Assembly (NCBI GenBank): GCA_022578965.1
Contig: MU400934.1
Span: forward strand, 1 to 20,525
Reading direction: 5' to 3'
DNA: 20,525 bases
Origin: Xylaria sp. FL1777
Lineage: Eukaryota; Ascomycota; Sordariomycetes; Xylariales; Xylariaceae
This document shows, piece after piece, positions 1 through 9,213 of this stretch. The notes under the pieces were generated by a model that saw only the letters and a list, made by a program, of their open reading frames with translations, was not told the origin of the DNA and did no database searches. Numbering within the stretch: the stretch's first letter is position 1; every line of letters starts with the position of its first letter. Position numbers and translations under genes: made by a program.

Positions 1-612
1 ATAATATTATTATAATAAAATATTATATATTAAATTAATTTAATTTATTTAATTTTAAGTTTAAGCTTATATAATTTATTAAATTAATAATAATTTAAAA
101 TAATATTAATAATAATTTATATAAAATTATATTTTAATATATATTATTAATTATATTTTAATTATAATAAAATATATTATATAAAATATTAAATATAATT
201 ATTAAATAAATACTTTAATATTATATTATTAATTAATTTATTTAATTTATTAAGCTTTTTAATAAATTTTAAAAGTTTTAAAATTATTAATTTTTTTAAA
301 AAATAACTATTAATTAAACTAAAGCTAAAATTATTAAAAATTTATAGTTTTATAATAAAATAAAAAAATAATACTAATTAATAAATTAATAATTAAAATT
401 TAACTTTTAATTATTTAAGCTTAAAATATTATAATATAATAAAATATTTTAATTATAAAATTAACATTAAATATAAATATTATTATAAAAAGCTTTAAAT
501 AATATTATAATTATTATTTTTAAGTTTTATTAGCAAATAATTTATAAGTATAAATAGTATATATATATATATAAAATAAACTTTAGCTTAAAAATTAATA
601 AAAGTTCTTTAG
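1..612. repeat. AT-rich block, probably RIP-degraded repeat (left)
   Basis: The stretch is almost entirely A and T, with no usable open reading frame on either strand. The few G and C bases sit mostly in AGCT, GCT or AGC contexts, the same texture as the right-hand block, where decayed transposons can be recognised. By analogy this is probably the edge of another mutated repeat, but I could not read any protein or terminal repeat here. The change to ordinary composition is abrupt, between about 600 and 660. Confidence 0.6.
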
Positions 613-1436
613 ACTAAAATATATAAAACGCAAGCTTTAAACCTACAGATATATTTACACGGGCCTTCAAAAGAGGTAGGTTGTAGCTTGCAGCGGGCGC
701 AGCCCGCTGTTCTATGTTTCTAGTCTGAGGCACCTGAAATAAGACAGAGGACAACAACTTCCAGCCTGGAGGATCAGGACATAAGAACCACAAGTGTTGA
801 AATAATGGAGTACCATTCAGCGCGAATGGCGGCAGATAGCTGTCAAGAAAGAGCAATTTCTCAAACTTGAAGCCCGTTTTCATACGTAGCCCCGGGAATG
901 ATGCAGTGAAACCGAAGGTACGAAATAGCGTTATGTCAAACGTAACTATATCCCGTACGGAACAAATCGTCTGTATACCTACTGTATTACTAAATCTTGC
1001 TGTTGCTGCTACTGTGTTGCGCCGCGCTGGTCGTCTTGGTATGTACCTTGGTATGTAGTATGAATAGTATGAGTTCCGGGAGAGTCTAGAGATAAAGACG
1101 AAGGTTGCAGTTATAGAGGAGGCGAACGCAGATGCAGATGTGGATTATTTCCTAAACGGATGAGGCTGAAAGTCTTGTTTCATGACTTTTTGCGGAAACT
1201 ACCTATGTACTCGAACTACTGACGAAGGAAACCGAATAAATGCCGAATTGCATGGCTACGTATGTGTATACTAGTACAGCAATTTTTGAAAAACACGAAG
1301 GCCGAACAATAGATTATGTTATAGGCAAAACTTTCGCCCCTTTGCGCAGGGAAAGCTGAGATTAAATCACAAGGAATAAAGCATATCATTATTGTGAAAA
1401 GAAGGTCTATAATTACTGAGACTACTCGAGAGGTGG
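613..1436. other. Island left edge; no convincing gene
   Basis: Base composition becomes ordinary here. On the minus strand one frame stays open from about 1144 down to its stop at 614, with an ATG at 883 that would give 89 aa. The translation shows no domain I recognise and its tail runs into the AT-rich block, so it may be chance or a gene fragment cut by the boundary. A perfect hairpin lies at 691-709. I see no tRNA or other RNA gene. Confidence 0.4.
691..709. repeat. Perfect GC-rich hairpin near the AT boundary
   Basis: CAGCGGGC (691-698) pairs with GCCCGCTG (702-709) around a 3-base loop. It is the most GC-rich short stretch near the left edge and lies about 80 bases inside the island. 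The role is unknown; a repeat end or a folded transcript are possibilities. Confidence 0.6.
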
Positions 1437-1925
1437 TTAACTATGACAGACAGACAGAAAAATCAAATAAACAAGTTTGATGGCCGTTCGTAGTAGAATC
1501 TGCGTCATGTCACATACCATGCACGGTATTCTAGGCCCCCCTTCCTCCGTCTCTTGACCATTCTGTCGCAGACTGTGTATAAACACAGTCACTTCCCGAC
1601 ACTTCGTTTGACCCGAGACAACACTTGCCTCGAGATTGACGATACGGATTTCGTCCCGCAGTTTGCATGGAAGTCCACATAGGTTTATATTGATAATCCT
1701 AGTAGTCGTGATGCTATGTTGTCGGTCTGACATAGATGTGGCTCTCGTCTGCTGGGGTCGAAAAGAGGGCGGCATGGTTGCCTTGACAGGCCACGCCCTC
1801 ATGCAAACTCCCAATAGCTTGGGCTTCTTGTTGTCCGATGCCGGCGTCAGTAGCGTTCGTTCAGCCGAGTACATACTCAGTTGCCAGGGACAGGAGAAGC
1901 CAGCGGTGACGATAGGGAACAACAT
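1437..1925 (-). CDS. Doubtful 162-aa ORF, with a competing + ORF
   Basis: This minus-strand frame runs from ATG at 1925 to a stop at 1437 and has GC-rich third positions in its first half, as expected for fungal coding DNA. A plus-strand ORF, 1636-2016 (126 aa), overlaps it and uses the same wobble positions, so composition cannot separate them. The plus ORF has a hydrophobic stretch at residues 17-29 and a Cys-rich tail that is produced by a CTG-type trinucleotide run. Neither translation contains a domain I recognise. I tried to splice the minus frame to the ORF at 1963-2277; the close acceptors give the wrong frame. At most one of the two is likely to be real. Confidence 0.15.
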   Translation of the reverse strand: MLFPIVTAGFSCPWQLSMYSAERTLLTPASDNKKPKLLGVCMRAWPVKATMPPSFRPQQTRATSMSDRQHSITTTRIININLCGLPCKLRDEIRIVNLEASVVSGQTKCREVTVFIHSLRQNGQETEEGGPRIPCMVCDMTQILLRTAIKLVYLIFLSVCHS

Positions 1926-1962
1926 GGGCAGCTGTTGGCATGGCTGTAAAGGTGCAGATTTC

Positions 1963-2277
1963 TCATTGATACCTCTCGCCGGGACTTGCTACTGCTGCTG
2001 CTTCTGTAGCTGCTAATGCTTCTGTTGCGACAGCATTGGCTGAAGCTATCGGTTGCAGAAGTTCTATCTGGTCATGTGCATCACCATAAGCACCATCGTT
2101 GTCATCGTTACCACTTTCTATTGAAATATCGTAAAATGCAGCTATAAAGCTCGGGCTTAGGGCAACGCTCGTGTTACCGTAATCAGTGTCATATTCCTTG
2201 TACCCAGCTTCACCTTCACCTCCACACGCGCCATGATTAATGCCCCAAGTCTCGGGACCTTCGTCCTCAAGATCCAT
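1963..2277 (-). CDS. Small acidic hypothetical protein (104 aa)
   Basis: The ORF begins at ATG 2277 and stops at 1963. The protein is acidic (starts MDLEDEG), Gly/Asp-rich in the middle, and ends in an Ala/Glu-rich stretch encoded by GCA-type triplets. Codons are rich in GNN, which favours coding. A TATA-like octamer lies about 120 bases upstream (2393-2400). Near the 3' end a possible donor, GTATCA at 1972-1967, would extend the gene into another exon, but no acceptor that I tested restores an open frame without strain. No domain is recognised. It could be a lineage-specific gene or a chance ORF. Confidence 0.3.
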   Translation of the reverse strand: MDLEDEGPETWGINHGACGGEGEAGYKEYDTDYGNTSVALSPSFIAAFYDISIESGNDDNDGAYGDAHDQIELLQPIASANAVATEALAATEAAAVASPGERYQ

Positions 2278-2392
2278 ATCGAATAATTCTCTGTTTAGAG
2301 CAGAGCGACGCGAAGAACGTAGAGAATATCGAAAATTATAAGATAAATGTGATGATATCTCCGGTCAATCCTTCTAGAAGCAAAAACACACA

Positions 2393-2400
2393 ATTTATAT
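2393..2400 (-). promoter_or_regulatory. TATA-like box
   Basis: On the minus strand this reads ATATAAAT, about 115-125 bases before the ATG at 2277. The spacing fits a short 5' leader for the small acidic ORF, but TATA-like words are common and nothing else supports promoter use. Confidence 0.2.
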
Positions 2401-2571
2401 CACTGGAAATCTGCGTTATTACATCGCCGGCAAGGCCAAGCAGCTGCCCCGCATATGGTGGTCTGAATGTATGAATGAATTCAAGAGATAGGACGTACCA
2501 GAATCGTCAAAGAAAATGGGGACATTACCGATGAGCGAGTGTGGTGAGAGCATTATGCAGGCAATATGCAA

Positions 2572-2600
2572 TTCACCTGCCTTTGAACATGGCAGGTGAA
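2572..2600. repeat. 10-bp perfect inverted repeat (hairpin)
   Basis: TTCACCTGCC at 2572-2581 is exactly complementary to GGCAGGTGAA at 2591-2600, around a 9-base loop. Each arm contains an E-box-like CACCTG/CAGGTG. It could be a paired transcription-factor site or a folded transcript element; the sequence alone does not decide. Confidence 0.6.
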
Positions 2601-2923
2601 AAGAAGCGTGGCAGGACACACAGAAGAGGGGGGGAAAGGAACGTACATCACCACAAATAAACGGATCGTCAGACCGCCGGGAAGCTTTCTATGCGTGTCT
2701 TAGAATTGCAGCGTTTGTCACTGCAGCTGCTGCTGTTGCTGCCTGACCATTTGAGGCCCTCTACTTGGTGAGCCTAATACCGTGACCTTTTTTTTAAAAA
2801 GTATCTTCTTACCATCTACTTACCCACTATTAGTTGACTTTAGTTACTACATGTTCATACAGAGAGCGATCTATTAGAGGAGCAACAGACATATCTCTGC
2901 AGCATCGTGAGACCGCCCTTTTT

Positions 2924-2942
2924 CATCATCATCATCATCATC
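2924..2942. repeat. (CAT)6 microsatellite
   Basis: Six CAT units in a row lie about 225 bases upstream of the gene start at 3167. It is probably non-coding. Confidence 0.8.
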
Positions 2943-3166
2943 GCGAGACTTTCCAAGGTCTGCTGTTGGATTCTCCCAGAGTTAGGCCATTTCGTCAAAT
3001 TCACGGTAAATAAGAGAAGTTCCTTCTATGAATCGATATCTGCCTTGGTATGCCTCCTCTCAAAAGTCCGAGTTGTGTTGCTCATAACTAACTATCCGCC
3101 AACTTGAACTAATCATTAGTATTAGTACAAACGTCTACAACTACATAAATAGGCGCCCCTGCTCAT

Positions 3167-5027
3167 ATGAATAATATGGCTCACAAAGACAACACAGAAG
3201 ATCAGGTTTGTTGTCAGGATGCATTTGGTCAAGTCATGTTTTGTGACGGGCCATGTTTCCGCAAAATTGTCGAAGCCTTGTCGATGATGAAGGTAACTCT
3301 AACCAACTTCAACGTTTTCAACCCCTTCGATCTTAGCAACCCCCACGTGCACTGGCTGGTATGCCTCTTAAACATGGAGTCGGCAATGCGAAAGCATTCT
3401 GGAACGCTCGCGAACCAGCTCGCTTCGTTCTTGTTCACTGTATTGCAATATTGCACGCATGTCGGCCTTGTGACGCACGATGTGGTTCCGGGCTGGGATG
3501 AGGCGCTGACCACGCACAACAATTCGACCACCACACTGGGCCGAAACCATGGATTGGATATCGTGATGGAAGGTGATGAGATGCATTGTCGCGTATCAAT
3601 CGCTCTTGAAGCCAAGGGCTTACCGTCATCACTCCCGCCCAAAAGTATGTGGGACTTTGTCGTTCGGTCTGTGAATGAGAGACAGGCCATGAGAAGTGGT
3701 GTTCATACACACGCATCTACGGCCGTGGAGAATATCCGACCACAGCGCTCACGGCAGGGGCAAGAAATGGACGTGGATATGGACAGGGATGAGACCTCGA
3801 TGTCAAGAGCACTTCCACCGGTGAGTCTCACACTTGCACTGCGTTAGACTGCGCATGTATACTATACCCCCTACCCCATTATGTAGTATGTCCGTAGTTG
3901 GGGGGGGACATTATGGCTGATGGCTTGTTTACTGATGGATCGATCGATAGTTTACTTTGTTGAGCGTTAGGCGGCGCCGCAATGCTACCACGCCCGCCCC
4001 CAGGGACTACATTCTGTCGTCGACAGGCAGACCCGATTTCCACAACGAACAAGCAACAGGCCTGGATGTGCAAATTCCAACCATGGAGCTGGGCCAGGGC
4101 TCAGTCGGTGCCTTCCGGAGCAGCATCCCATTCAACAGATTCCAACCAGAGGAAGTACCTCGTCGGTCTCATCTCACGATGCTTTCTGCTGCCACCTCGC
4201 CGAGACCATTATCATCACCACCGTCGGTGTGGTGGTCTTCGTCGTCAAATGTACAGCCTCGAGGTTACCAGAGAGAGGTTCCCCCTTTAGACGAGGATAT
4301 CGTTATGGGTGATGCTCCACTCACGTCGGCAGGAAGTTCTCCTCGCAATCAGGATAACAACATGTGTAGTCAGAATGCCGTCTCCAGCAACCGTTATCGC
4401 TTTGACGAGTCGGCACCACAGGACGTTCATCCCCCTGCTTATGCCCCGCTTCCCCCGTTCCTAATGCGCTCAACGACAAGGGGACCAAGTGGTGAAATTG
4501 TGAGCGTCGGAGAGGGAAATGACCACGACAATGAATTCCATGGTTTGTATGATGACGAGCGCGAAGGAGTGGTGTCTGGAGCTACTCAGGCACAACTATT
4601 CCAAGGCCGCCAGCGCCGTTCTCTCACCCCTATTTTCCCTCCCGCTCCCGCTCCCGGTGCCGTGTCATCACCCCAGGGATCTAACACCAACAACCAGTCG
4701 CCTGGAACATTTCCTTCTGAGGGGGTCTTGTTGTATCATAGCGGGTCGTCTCGGGAATTCCTCTCGTCTTCAAGCGACGGCTCGGTGTCCCCGCGTACGG
4801 TCCCCAACAACAACAACAACCACCACCACCATGACGACGACGACGATGACCACATGCTGGCTGATCCTCTGAATAGCTCCAGTACGGGATCTGTTGTAAG
4901 ACCCAACACTAAGAAAGGAAAGAAGCCTCGAAAGGCTACGAAGGCCAAGGGCAACAAGGGGTATCTGGCTAAGTTGGGTAAGGTCGTGCGCAAGCCATTT
5001 AATCTCATCCGCAACGCTTTGCAGTAG
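3167..5027 (+). CDS. Orphan low-complexity protein, two exons, about 576 aa
   Basis: Exons are 3167-3820 and 3951-5027. Exon 1 (residues 1-218) ends exactly on a codon before GTGAGT, and exon 2 resumes in the long open frame, giving about 576 aa. An in-frame ATG at 3176 is an alternative start. Residues 1-200 look folded: Cys at 15, 16, 26 and 30, then hydrophobic helical stretches (about 60-115). Residues 220-535 are Ser/Pro/Asn-rich and probably disordered, with consecutive runs Asn5, His4, Asp6 at 504-518. The last 38 residues (539-576) are Lys-rich (KKGKKPRKATKAK), like a nuclear localisation signal, followed by an amphipathic basic helix. I recognise no family. Nuclear location is inference from the tail. 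Codon use is ordinary, with no sign of RIP. Confidence 0.72.
3821..3950 (+). other. Intron of the orphan gene (130 nt, phase 0)
   Basis: The donor is GTGAGT at 3821, the branch site CTGAT at 3932-3936, and the acceptor TAG at 3948-3950, with the branch adenine 15 bases before the exon. The next TAG acceptor (3968-3970) would shift into a frame that stops near 4307, so 3950 is preferred. Without splicing, exon 1 stops at 3847. Confidence 0.7.
4806..4850 (+). repeat. Trinucleotide run encoding Asn, His and Asp tracts
   Basis: AAC units (4806-4820), CAC/CAT units (4821-4832) and GAC/GAT units (4833-4850) follow each other, so one microsatellite-like stretch codes for Asn5-His4-Asp6. Such tracts are prone to length change between strains. 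Confidence 0.85.
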
Positions 5028-5523
5028 AGACCCCGATGGCTTCACTGACTGGGTTATCGGTGGGCTGACCCTTTGATGACGATGGGGGGCCATTATTTTG
5101 AGGATGGATGAGGTCGGGATATCCTCGCATTTCTTGTGCGTGGGCTTAATTGATTCATGATTGTGTGAATCACTACGGTAACGACTGTTCTTCTGGGATC
5201 CAGTCCGTCTGTCGACAGGCCTGTCTGTTAACTTGCTGGCGTTCAAAAATAGAGCTGATTCATAATGGGTAAAGGATTAAGTCCTATGCACGTACATATG
5301 GATTCACTTGATTAAGAATCCGCCATCCGTTCTTGCTAGCCGCGTTTTACATACGCTCATTCTACGGAATAGACATTTCACATTCCCTTCTACTGTATTA
5401 CCGCACAGCTAAACTAATACAAAGCATAAGTAGCTGCCGCGGGGACACGAGATAGATAAGGTCATGAACACTAAGACACAGAGCAGGGTCTTCCTAAATA
5501 CACTAATGAGAAATCTCACCGAG

Positions 5524-5638
5524 ATCTGGTGCTAGTGATGGACGGGAGAAATTAACAACTCGAGCGGTTACGCTCAGCGCCCCGTTGCCGCTCTCGGGGA
5601 GTCGCCGTCCAAACGCATAGTTCGGTGAAATACCAGAT
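5524..5638. other. Possible structured RNA element with nested helices
   Basis: ATCTGGT (5524-5530) pairs with ACCAGAT (5632-5638). Inside, GGACGG (5540-5545) pairs with CCGTCC (5605-5610). Inside that are two hairpins: GAGCG/CGCTC (5562-5566 with 5571-5575, loop GTTA) and CCCCG/CGGGG (5580-5584 with 5595-5599). All pairs are Watson-Crick. It does not fit a tRNA cloverleaf and lacks the hammerhead core. The inverted pairing looks the same on either strand, so the transcribed strand is unknown. It may be chance. Confidence 0.25.
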
Positions 5639-5931
5639 TATTATATTTAGAATAAAGAGTCAATAACTCAGCTCCAAGCCCTGACACCAGCCCTTGTTAT
5701 AGCTCTGCTATATGGAAATACTTCGTTGACGCTGCGTGTTACACATGTGACTATGTAATGATGGAACTGGTAATCAGATTAGATCAGATCCTCGAGTCAG
5801 TGCGAAATCAGACTGTGATGATGATGACTAACCAGTTAGCCATCTGCATCATCGACATACTCACTGATAGGGTCCCTGTCGGCTACGTGACTATGTAGTC
5901 CATACCTTGTCCTAATACCAACAGTACTGTA

Positions 5932-5979
5932 TCTCCTCCTCCTCCTCCTCTTCTTCTTCTTATTCTTATTCTTATTCTT
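5932..5979. repeat. Compound pyrimidine microsatellite
   Basis: CTC/TCC triplets pass into TTC triplets and then into TTATTC hexamers. It is non-coding as far as I can see. Confidence 0.85.
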
Positions 5980-5990
5980 GAGTACCTTAA

Positions 5991-6008
5991 CCCCTACCCG
6001 GATAGGGG
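5991..6008. repeat. Short GC-rich hairpin
   Basis: CCCCTA (5991-5996) pairs with TAGGGG (6003-6008) around a 6-base loop, directly after the microsatellite. Confidence 0.5.
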
Positions 6009-7253
6009 CATAAAATTGTGCTGTCTAAATATCCCCAACAGCATCTCTTTAGTGGACAGCAATGGCATCACGCATCTAAGCCCCAACGACATGGTGCCTA
6101 CTGCAAGCTCAATCGCCAGGTCCCACTAATCCCCTCTTGCTCCGCTTATCTAGTGTTCCTCTATCTTGATGCAGGATCCCGAGTGGATTGGACATACAGT
6201 AGCCAATAAGAGATGCAACGTTATAACACAGGTAGTTCATACTAATCATAGCTCACGTAAAGGTATGAAAACGAACGAGATCTTCCGCATCCCTATCGAG
6301 AGGGTATCTTGTGCCTATATCCAATCATGCCTTGTTTTTCCTGTTTGCTATATACTAAGTCGCAGCACTCATCACTGCCTTCCGCAATTTACAGTAACTT
6401 CATCGAGATATCAGTTAGATCGGCCCCGTTACTAAGATCGAACTAATGCTAAGAGGGTATCCGTTTAAGATTATCCCGAGCTTGCTATTCAACTTTGCAC
6501 CCTTTAGGGCATGGACAGCCGAGCCTCGTGTTAACTTTAGAATTGCATCTGTTGTCTTTACCATAGTGACACGTCCTGGTCATAGCCCTGTCATAAACTC
6601 ACTTTTATCTATAGGCGCAATAAACTATCTACTAGTAATACCTAGAAATACATAATTGTGGAGTTCATTAACCGCGCTGTCAATATGTTTCACTATATAG
6701 GAGGCTTATTCTGTTAAGATAGAAATAAAAGACAATCAATCATGATATTGTTATGTGCTCTCTTGTCATTACGAGATGAACCTATCTACCCCAAACCGGT
6801 ACCAATGATGTGGCATCACTAAGGGAAGATGCGGAGACCAACATTATTACCACGTTCGGCAAGTCTATGTACGTGGAGTCGCACACGAACAGGTTGTCGA
6901 TCGGGGTACTTCCCGAGAAATCTACGTACCTCTTGTGCATAGCAGGAAATTCACTCGCTTGGATCTAATCCGATAGAAGAGTTCGAGTGAAGAGGACTAT
7001 CGGGTTCTGTATCTATCTGTCAGTCTTCTAAGTTCTGCCTCACTTACTCACTGCCACATTACATCGAAGGCCTGACGGCAGGCATTGCTGACAAAAAGCG
7101 TCAAGAGAGAGTTTGGGTCACCATTAATATATTGGGAATATATGTATTCTGAGAATAGACGTGAAGATGATTCACAATGGCCATGAAAGTTTCATATTGG
7201 TGGCGTTACTTTGACATGTGTGGCCCGCCAACCGCTCGACCTCATAGAGGCGA

Positions 7254-7677
7254 TTGCTAACTACACTCAGCTCAACTGTGGGGCAGTTCCTTTATCTTAA
7301 ATCAGCAATGTTGAGGGGTGCACTACTGATTATATATATTGTATTACTTGGGCTAACGGCCTATTGGCCATGCCGGTTTTTATTTCTTATATGTACAGGT
7401 AAAAACCGTACTACTAGGTCAAGAGCGTGCCGTAACCGGCTTATTTTCTTGCCAGTAGCTAAGTGAAAACATCTTGTATTTACTCCTAGGTAGCGCCGGT
7501 TCTGCTACGTTCTCATTAAGTGCTCTGCCCTTTACATTTCTGCCCTTTGGTTGTCTGCTCAATTGCATCATGCAGTTAACACTACTGATTATATTTGCTC
7601 TATGTTTAATAATTAACTTCATGTTCAGATATATACGGCCGTGTAAGGTATGTATGTTGATTCTCAATCACATATGA
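7254..7677 (+). other. Two adjacent hydrophobic ORFs, doubtful
   Basis: Frames 7254-7466 (starting at TTG; first ATG at 7308) and 7474-7677 each encode a strongly hydrophobic segment that would span a membrane. Both segments contain the residues LLII, because a 15-base word, CACTACTGATTATAT, is repeated at 7321-7335 and 7580-7594. A 9-bp inverted repeat (7374-7382 with 7400-7408) lies between them. No family is recognised and T-rich DNA readily gives hydrophobic translations, so this is weak evidence for a gene. Confidence 0.12.
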
Positions 7678-8040
7678 TGGAGGATAGTTGACCGGCCGGT
7701 TACAGTTTGAGTTACAATAGAAACAGCTACATGCACTGTAGAGTTAGAAGTTAAAGCGTCCCTCGAACCAAAACCCCCTGAAAGCTCAACCATTGCCTGA
7801 TGACTAACAACAACAAATACTCTTGCTACTTTTCCTAATATAATTCCTTGACATCAAATAACGTGAGCTTTTTACCTAACTACCCCAACCTTGACATGAG
7901 CTCTTAATGAACAGCACAACTACAGTAGGCATAAGAGTGGAACAACTTGATGATTCAATATTACATTTATTATGTTATATTCCTATGCAGGTATATTCTT
8001 TCTTTCTTCCTTCCTTTTATTTTTTCTTTTCTTTTCTTTA
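7678..8040. other. Intergenic, CT-rich at its end
   Basis: I see no gene here. The right part (about 7997-8039) is a pyrimidine tract of TTCTTT/TTCC/TTTTC units that leads into the TACC-rich region. Confidence 0.5.
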
Positions 8041-8436
8041 TGTGCATGCTTGTGCATGTGGATCTTTAAGTTGGTACATGGGTACATAAGTACATGGGTA
8101 AACGACATGCATGCGTAGACATGCACATGTGGGGGAAAAGTAAGTCATCCTTGTACCTTGCATGCAGCACACGCTAACGTATGTAGGTACCAACATTGCG
8201 GGGTGTACCCCTATGTACCTATGTACCTACCTATTGCCAGGATCGGATAGCAGCCGCATTGCACCAACAACCAACGCCCAACGTCATAGGTCAAACGGTA
8301 CTTATGTAAGTATGTACCTGGGTTTGTTTCGGCCATACCCGTGACCTGATTTACACAACTTCCAACTTCAATTCCCAACGTTACTTTCAGAACCGTTCCT
8401 GCAACATGTATATATGTTGTGCGCAACTACAACCAC

Positions 8437-8466
8437 AACTGCAACTGCAACTGCAACTGCAACTAC
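8437..8466. repeat. (AACTGC)4 microsatellite
   Basis: Four exact AACTGC units are followed by one variant, AACTAC. It is non-coding. Confidence 0.85.
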
Positions 8467-8727
8467 ATACGGCTGCTGCTAATTCATTAATTACCTATGT
8501 ACCTACCTAACTCATGTCTTTGGTACCTAATACCTATGTAGGCAGGTAAACAGACGCATACCTACCTAGGTACCTACTTACACACCTACCTCTACACACG
8601 TAGGCAGATACATGCGGGTGCCAAACATGTTATCGCAAACGCTCTCTTCTTTCCGTCTCCGGCTCTCTTTCCTCTCGCTTTCTTTCCTCTGGATCTCCTC
8701 CCTCTCTCAGTCTCTTCCTAACCTATG

Positions 8728-8774
8728 TACCTACCTACCTACCTACCTACCTACCTACCTACCTACCTACCTAC
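8728..8774. repeat. (TACC)11.75 tandem repeat
   Basis: This is an uninterrupted tetranucleotide array of 47 bases, the core of the surrounding TACC-rich region. It is not the canonical TTAGGG telomere repeat. Confidence 0.9.
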
Positions 8775-8910
8775 ATATGTACCTACCTTAAGTACCTACC
8801 TACTGAAGTACCTAGGTACTATACAGCCCAATGCCATCTCAATTCAACGTAACTCTACCTACTAAATCCCACTTCGACATACCTACCTACCTACCTTATG
8901 TAGGCACTTA

Positions 8911-9213
8911 GGTATATATCTGAGTGACACTGCCCACCACTCTTACACAATTCTCCTCCCGCCCCTTGAGTCCCTCGTCCTTCTCCTGCTTTATCAGGGC
9001 CATCTTTCGACACATCGACATCAGAAGTCTAAACTCATAGCCTGTTCGTCCCTTCGTTCATTCCTCGGCAGCCTTCTTTTCCCTCGTGAGTACTGCTTCT
9101 CTCTTTTAGTCTCTTTTTGTCTCACTCTCTCCCACTCTCTCTACCGTCTCCCGAGAGTCAACTTTGTCATCCACTCACGTTTGTAGAATTCAAATCCAGA
9201 AACCTGGCTAACC
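8911..9213 (+). promoter_or_regulatory. Promoter and 5' leader of the chromodomain gene, with possible leader intron
   Basis: The stretch is pyrimidine-rich with no obvious TATA box, which is common for fungal housekeeping promoters. A consensus donor GTGAGT at 9086 and an acceptor TAG at 9184-9186 would define a 101-base intron in the 5' leader; the branch site is not clear. The start codon at 9214 sits in a near-ideal context (ACCATGG). Confidence 0.4.

Larger units (their letters stand above)
2278..3166. other. Intergenic region upstream of the orphan gene
   Basis: The region holds the TATA-like box at 2393-2400, a 10-bp inverted repeat at 2572-2600, a short minus ORF (2419-2619, 66 aa, nothing recognised), a CTG-type patch near 2716-2741 and a (CAT)6 run at 2924-2942. 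The last 300 bases should contain the promoter and 5' leader of the gene starting at 3167; an AT-rich word, ACATAAATAG, lies at 3143-3152 but is close to the ATG for a TATA box. Confidence 0.5.
5028..7253. other. Long intergenic region without a supported gene
   Basis: Only short ORFs occur here (6018-6209, 6166-6435, 6446-6655), none with a recognisable domain or convincing splice partners. I note overlapping palindromes at 5209-5225, a multi-helix element at 5524-5638, a pyrimidine microsatellite at 5932-5979 and a hairpin at 5991-6008. I looked for tRNA B-boxes and 5S rRNA and found none. Composition is ordinary, so this is not RIP-mutated; it may hold non-coding RNA, decayed genes or regulatory DNA. 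Confidence 0.45.
8041..8910. repeat. Region dense in TACC/GGTA and GTACAT words
   Basis: CCTACC, GTACCT, TAGGTA and GTACAT words recur many times on both strands, with one continuous (TACC)n tract at 8728-8774. Two perfect palindromes occur: TACCTAGGTA (8563-8572) and AGTACCTAGGTACT (8807-8820). A pyrimidine tract (about 8640-8717) interrupts it. Short ORFs here (such as 8162-8344) are by-products of the repeats. It lies 300-1170 bases upstream of the chromodomain gene, so it may form part of its promoter region. Confidence 0.75.

Noticed and set aside
1932..1972. Intron joining the 104-aa and 162-aa minus ORFs
   Set aside because: Acceptors at 1944 and 1932 lead to a frame that stops soon after. 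The next frame-compatible acceptor (1798) is poor.
4736..5246. Minus ORFs opposite the orphan gene
   Set aside because: Their poly-Trp and poly-Val runs come from antisense reading of the Asn/His/Asp microsatellite.
5524..5638. tRNA or hammerhead ribozyme
   Set aside because: The closing helix is right for a tRNA acceptor stem, but there is no T-arm or D-arm in place; the CUGANGA core of a hammerhead is absent.
5815..5868. C/D-box snoRNA (GTGATGA followed by CTGA)
   Set aside because: There is no terminal stem and no convincing C' or D' box; the boxes are short enough to occur by chance.
6436..6450. tRNA B-box-like GATCGAACT
   Set aside because: The final C of the B-box is missing, and no A-box or cloverleaf is found around it.
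8728..8774. Telomeric repeat
   Set aside because: TACC is not TTAGGG. The array is internal and lies among promoter-like DNA.
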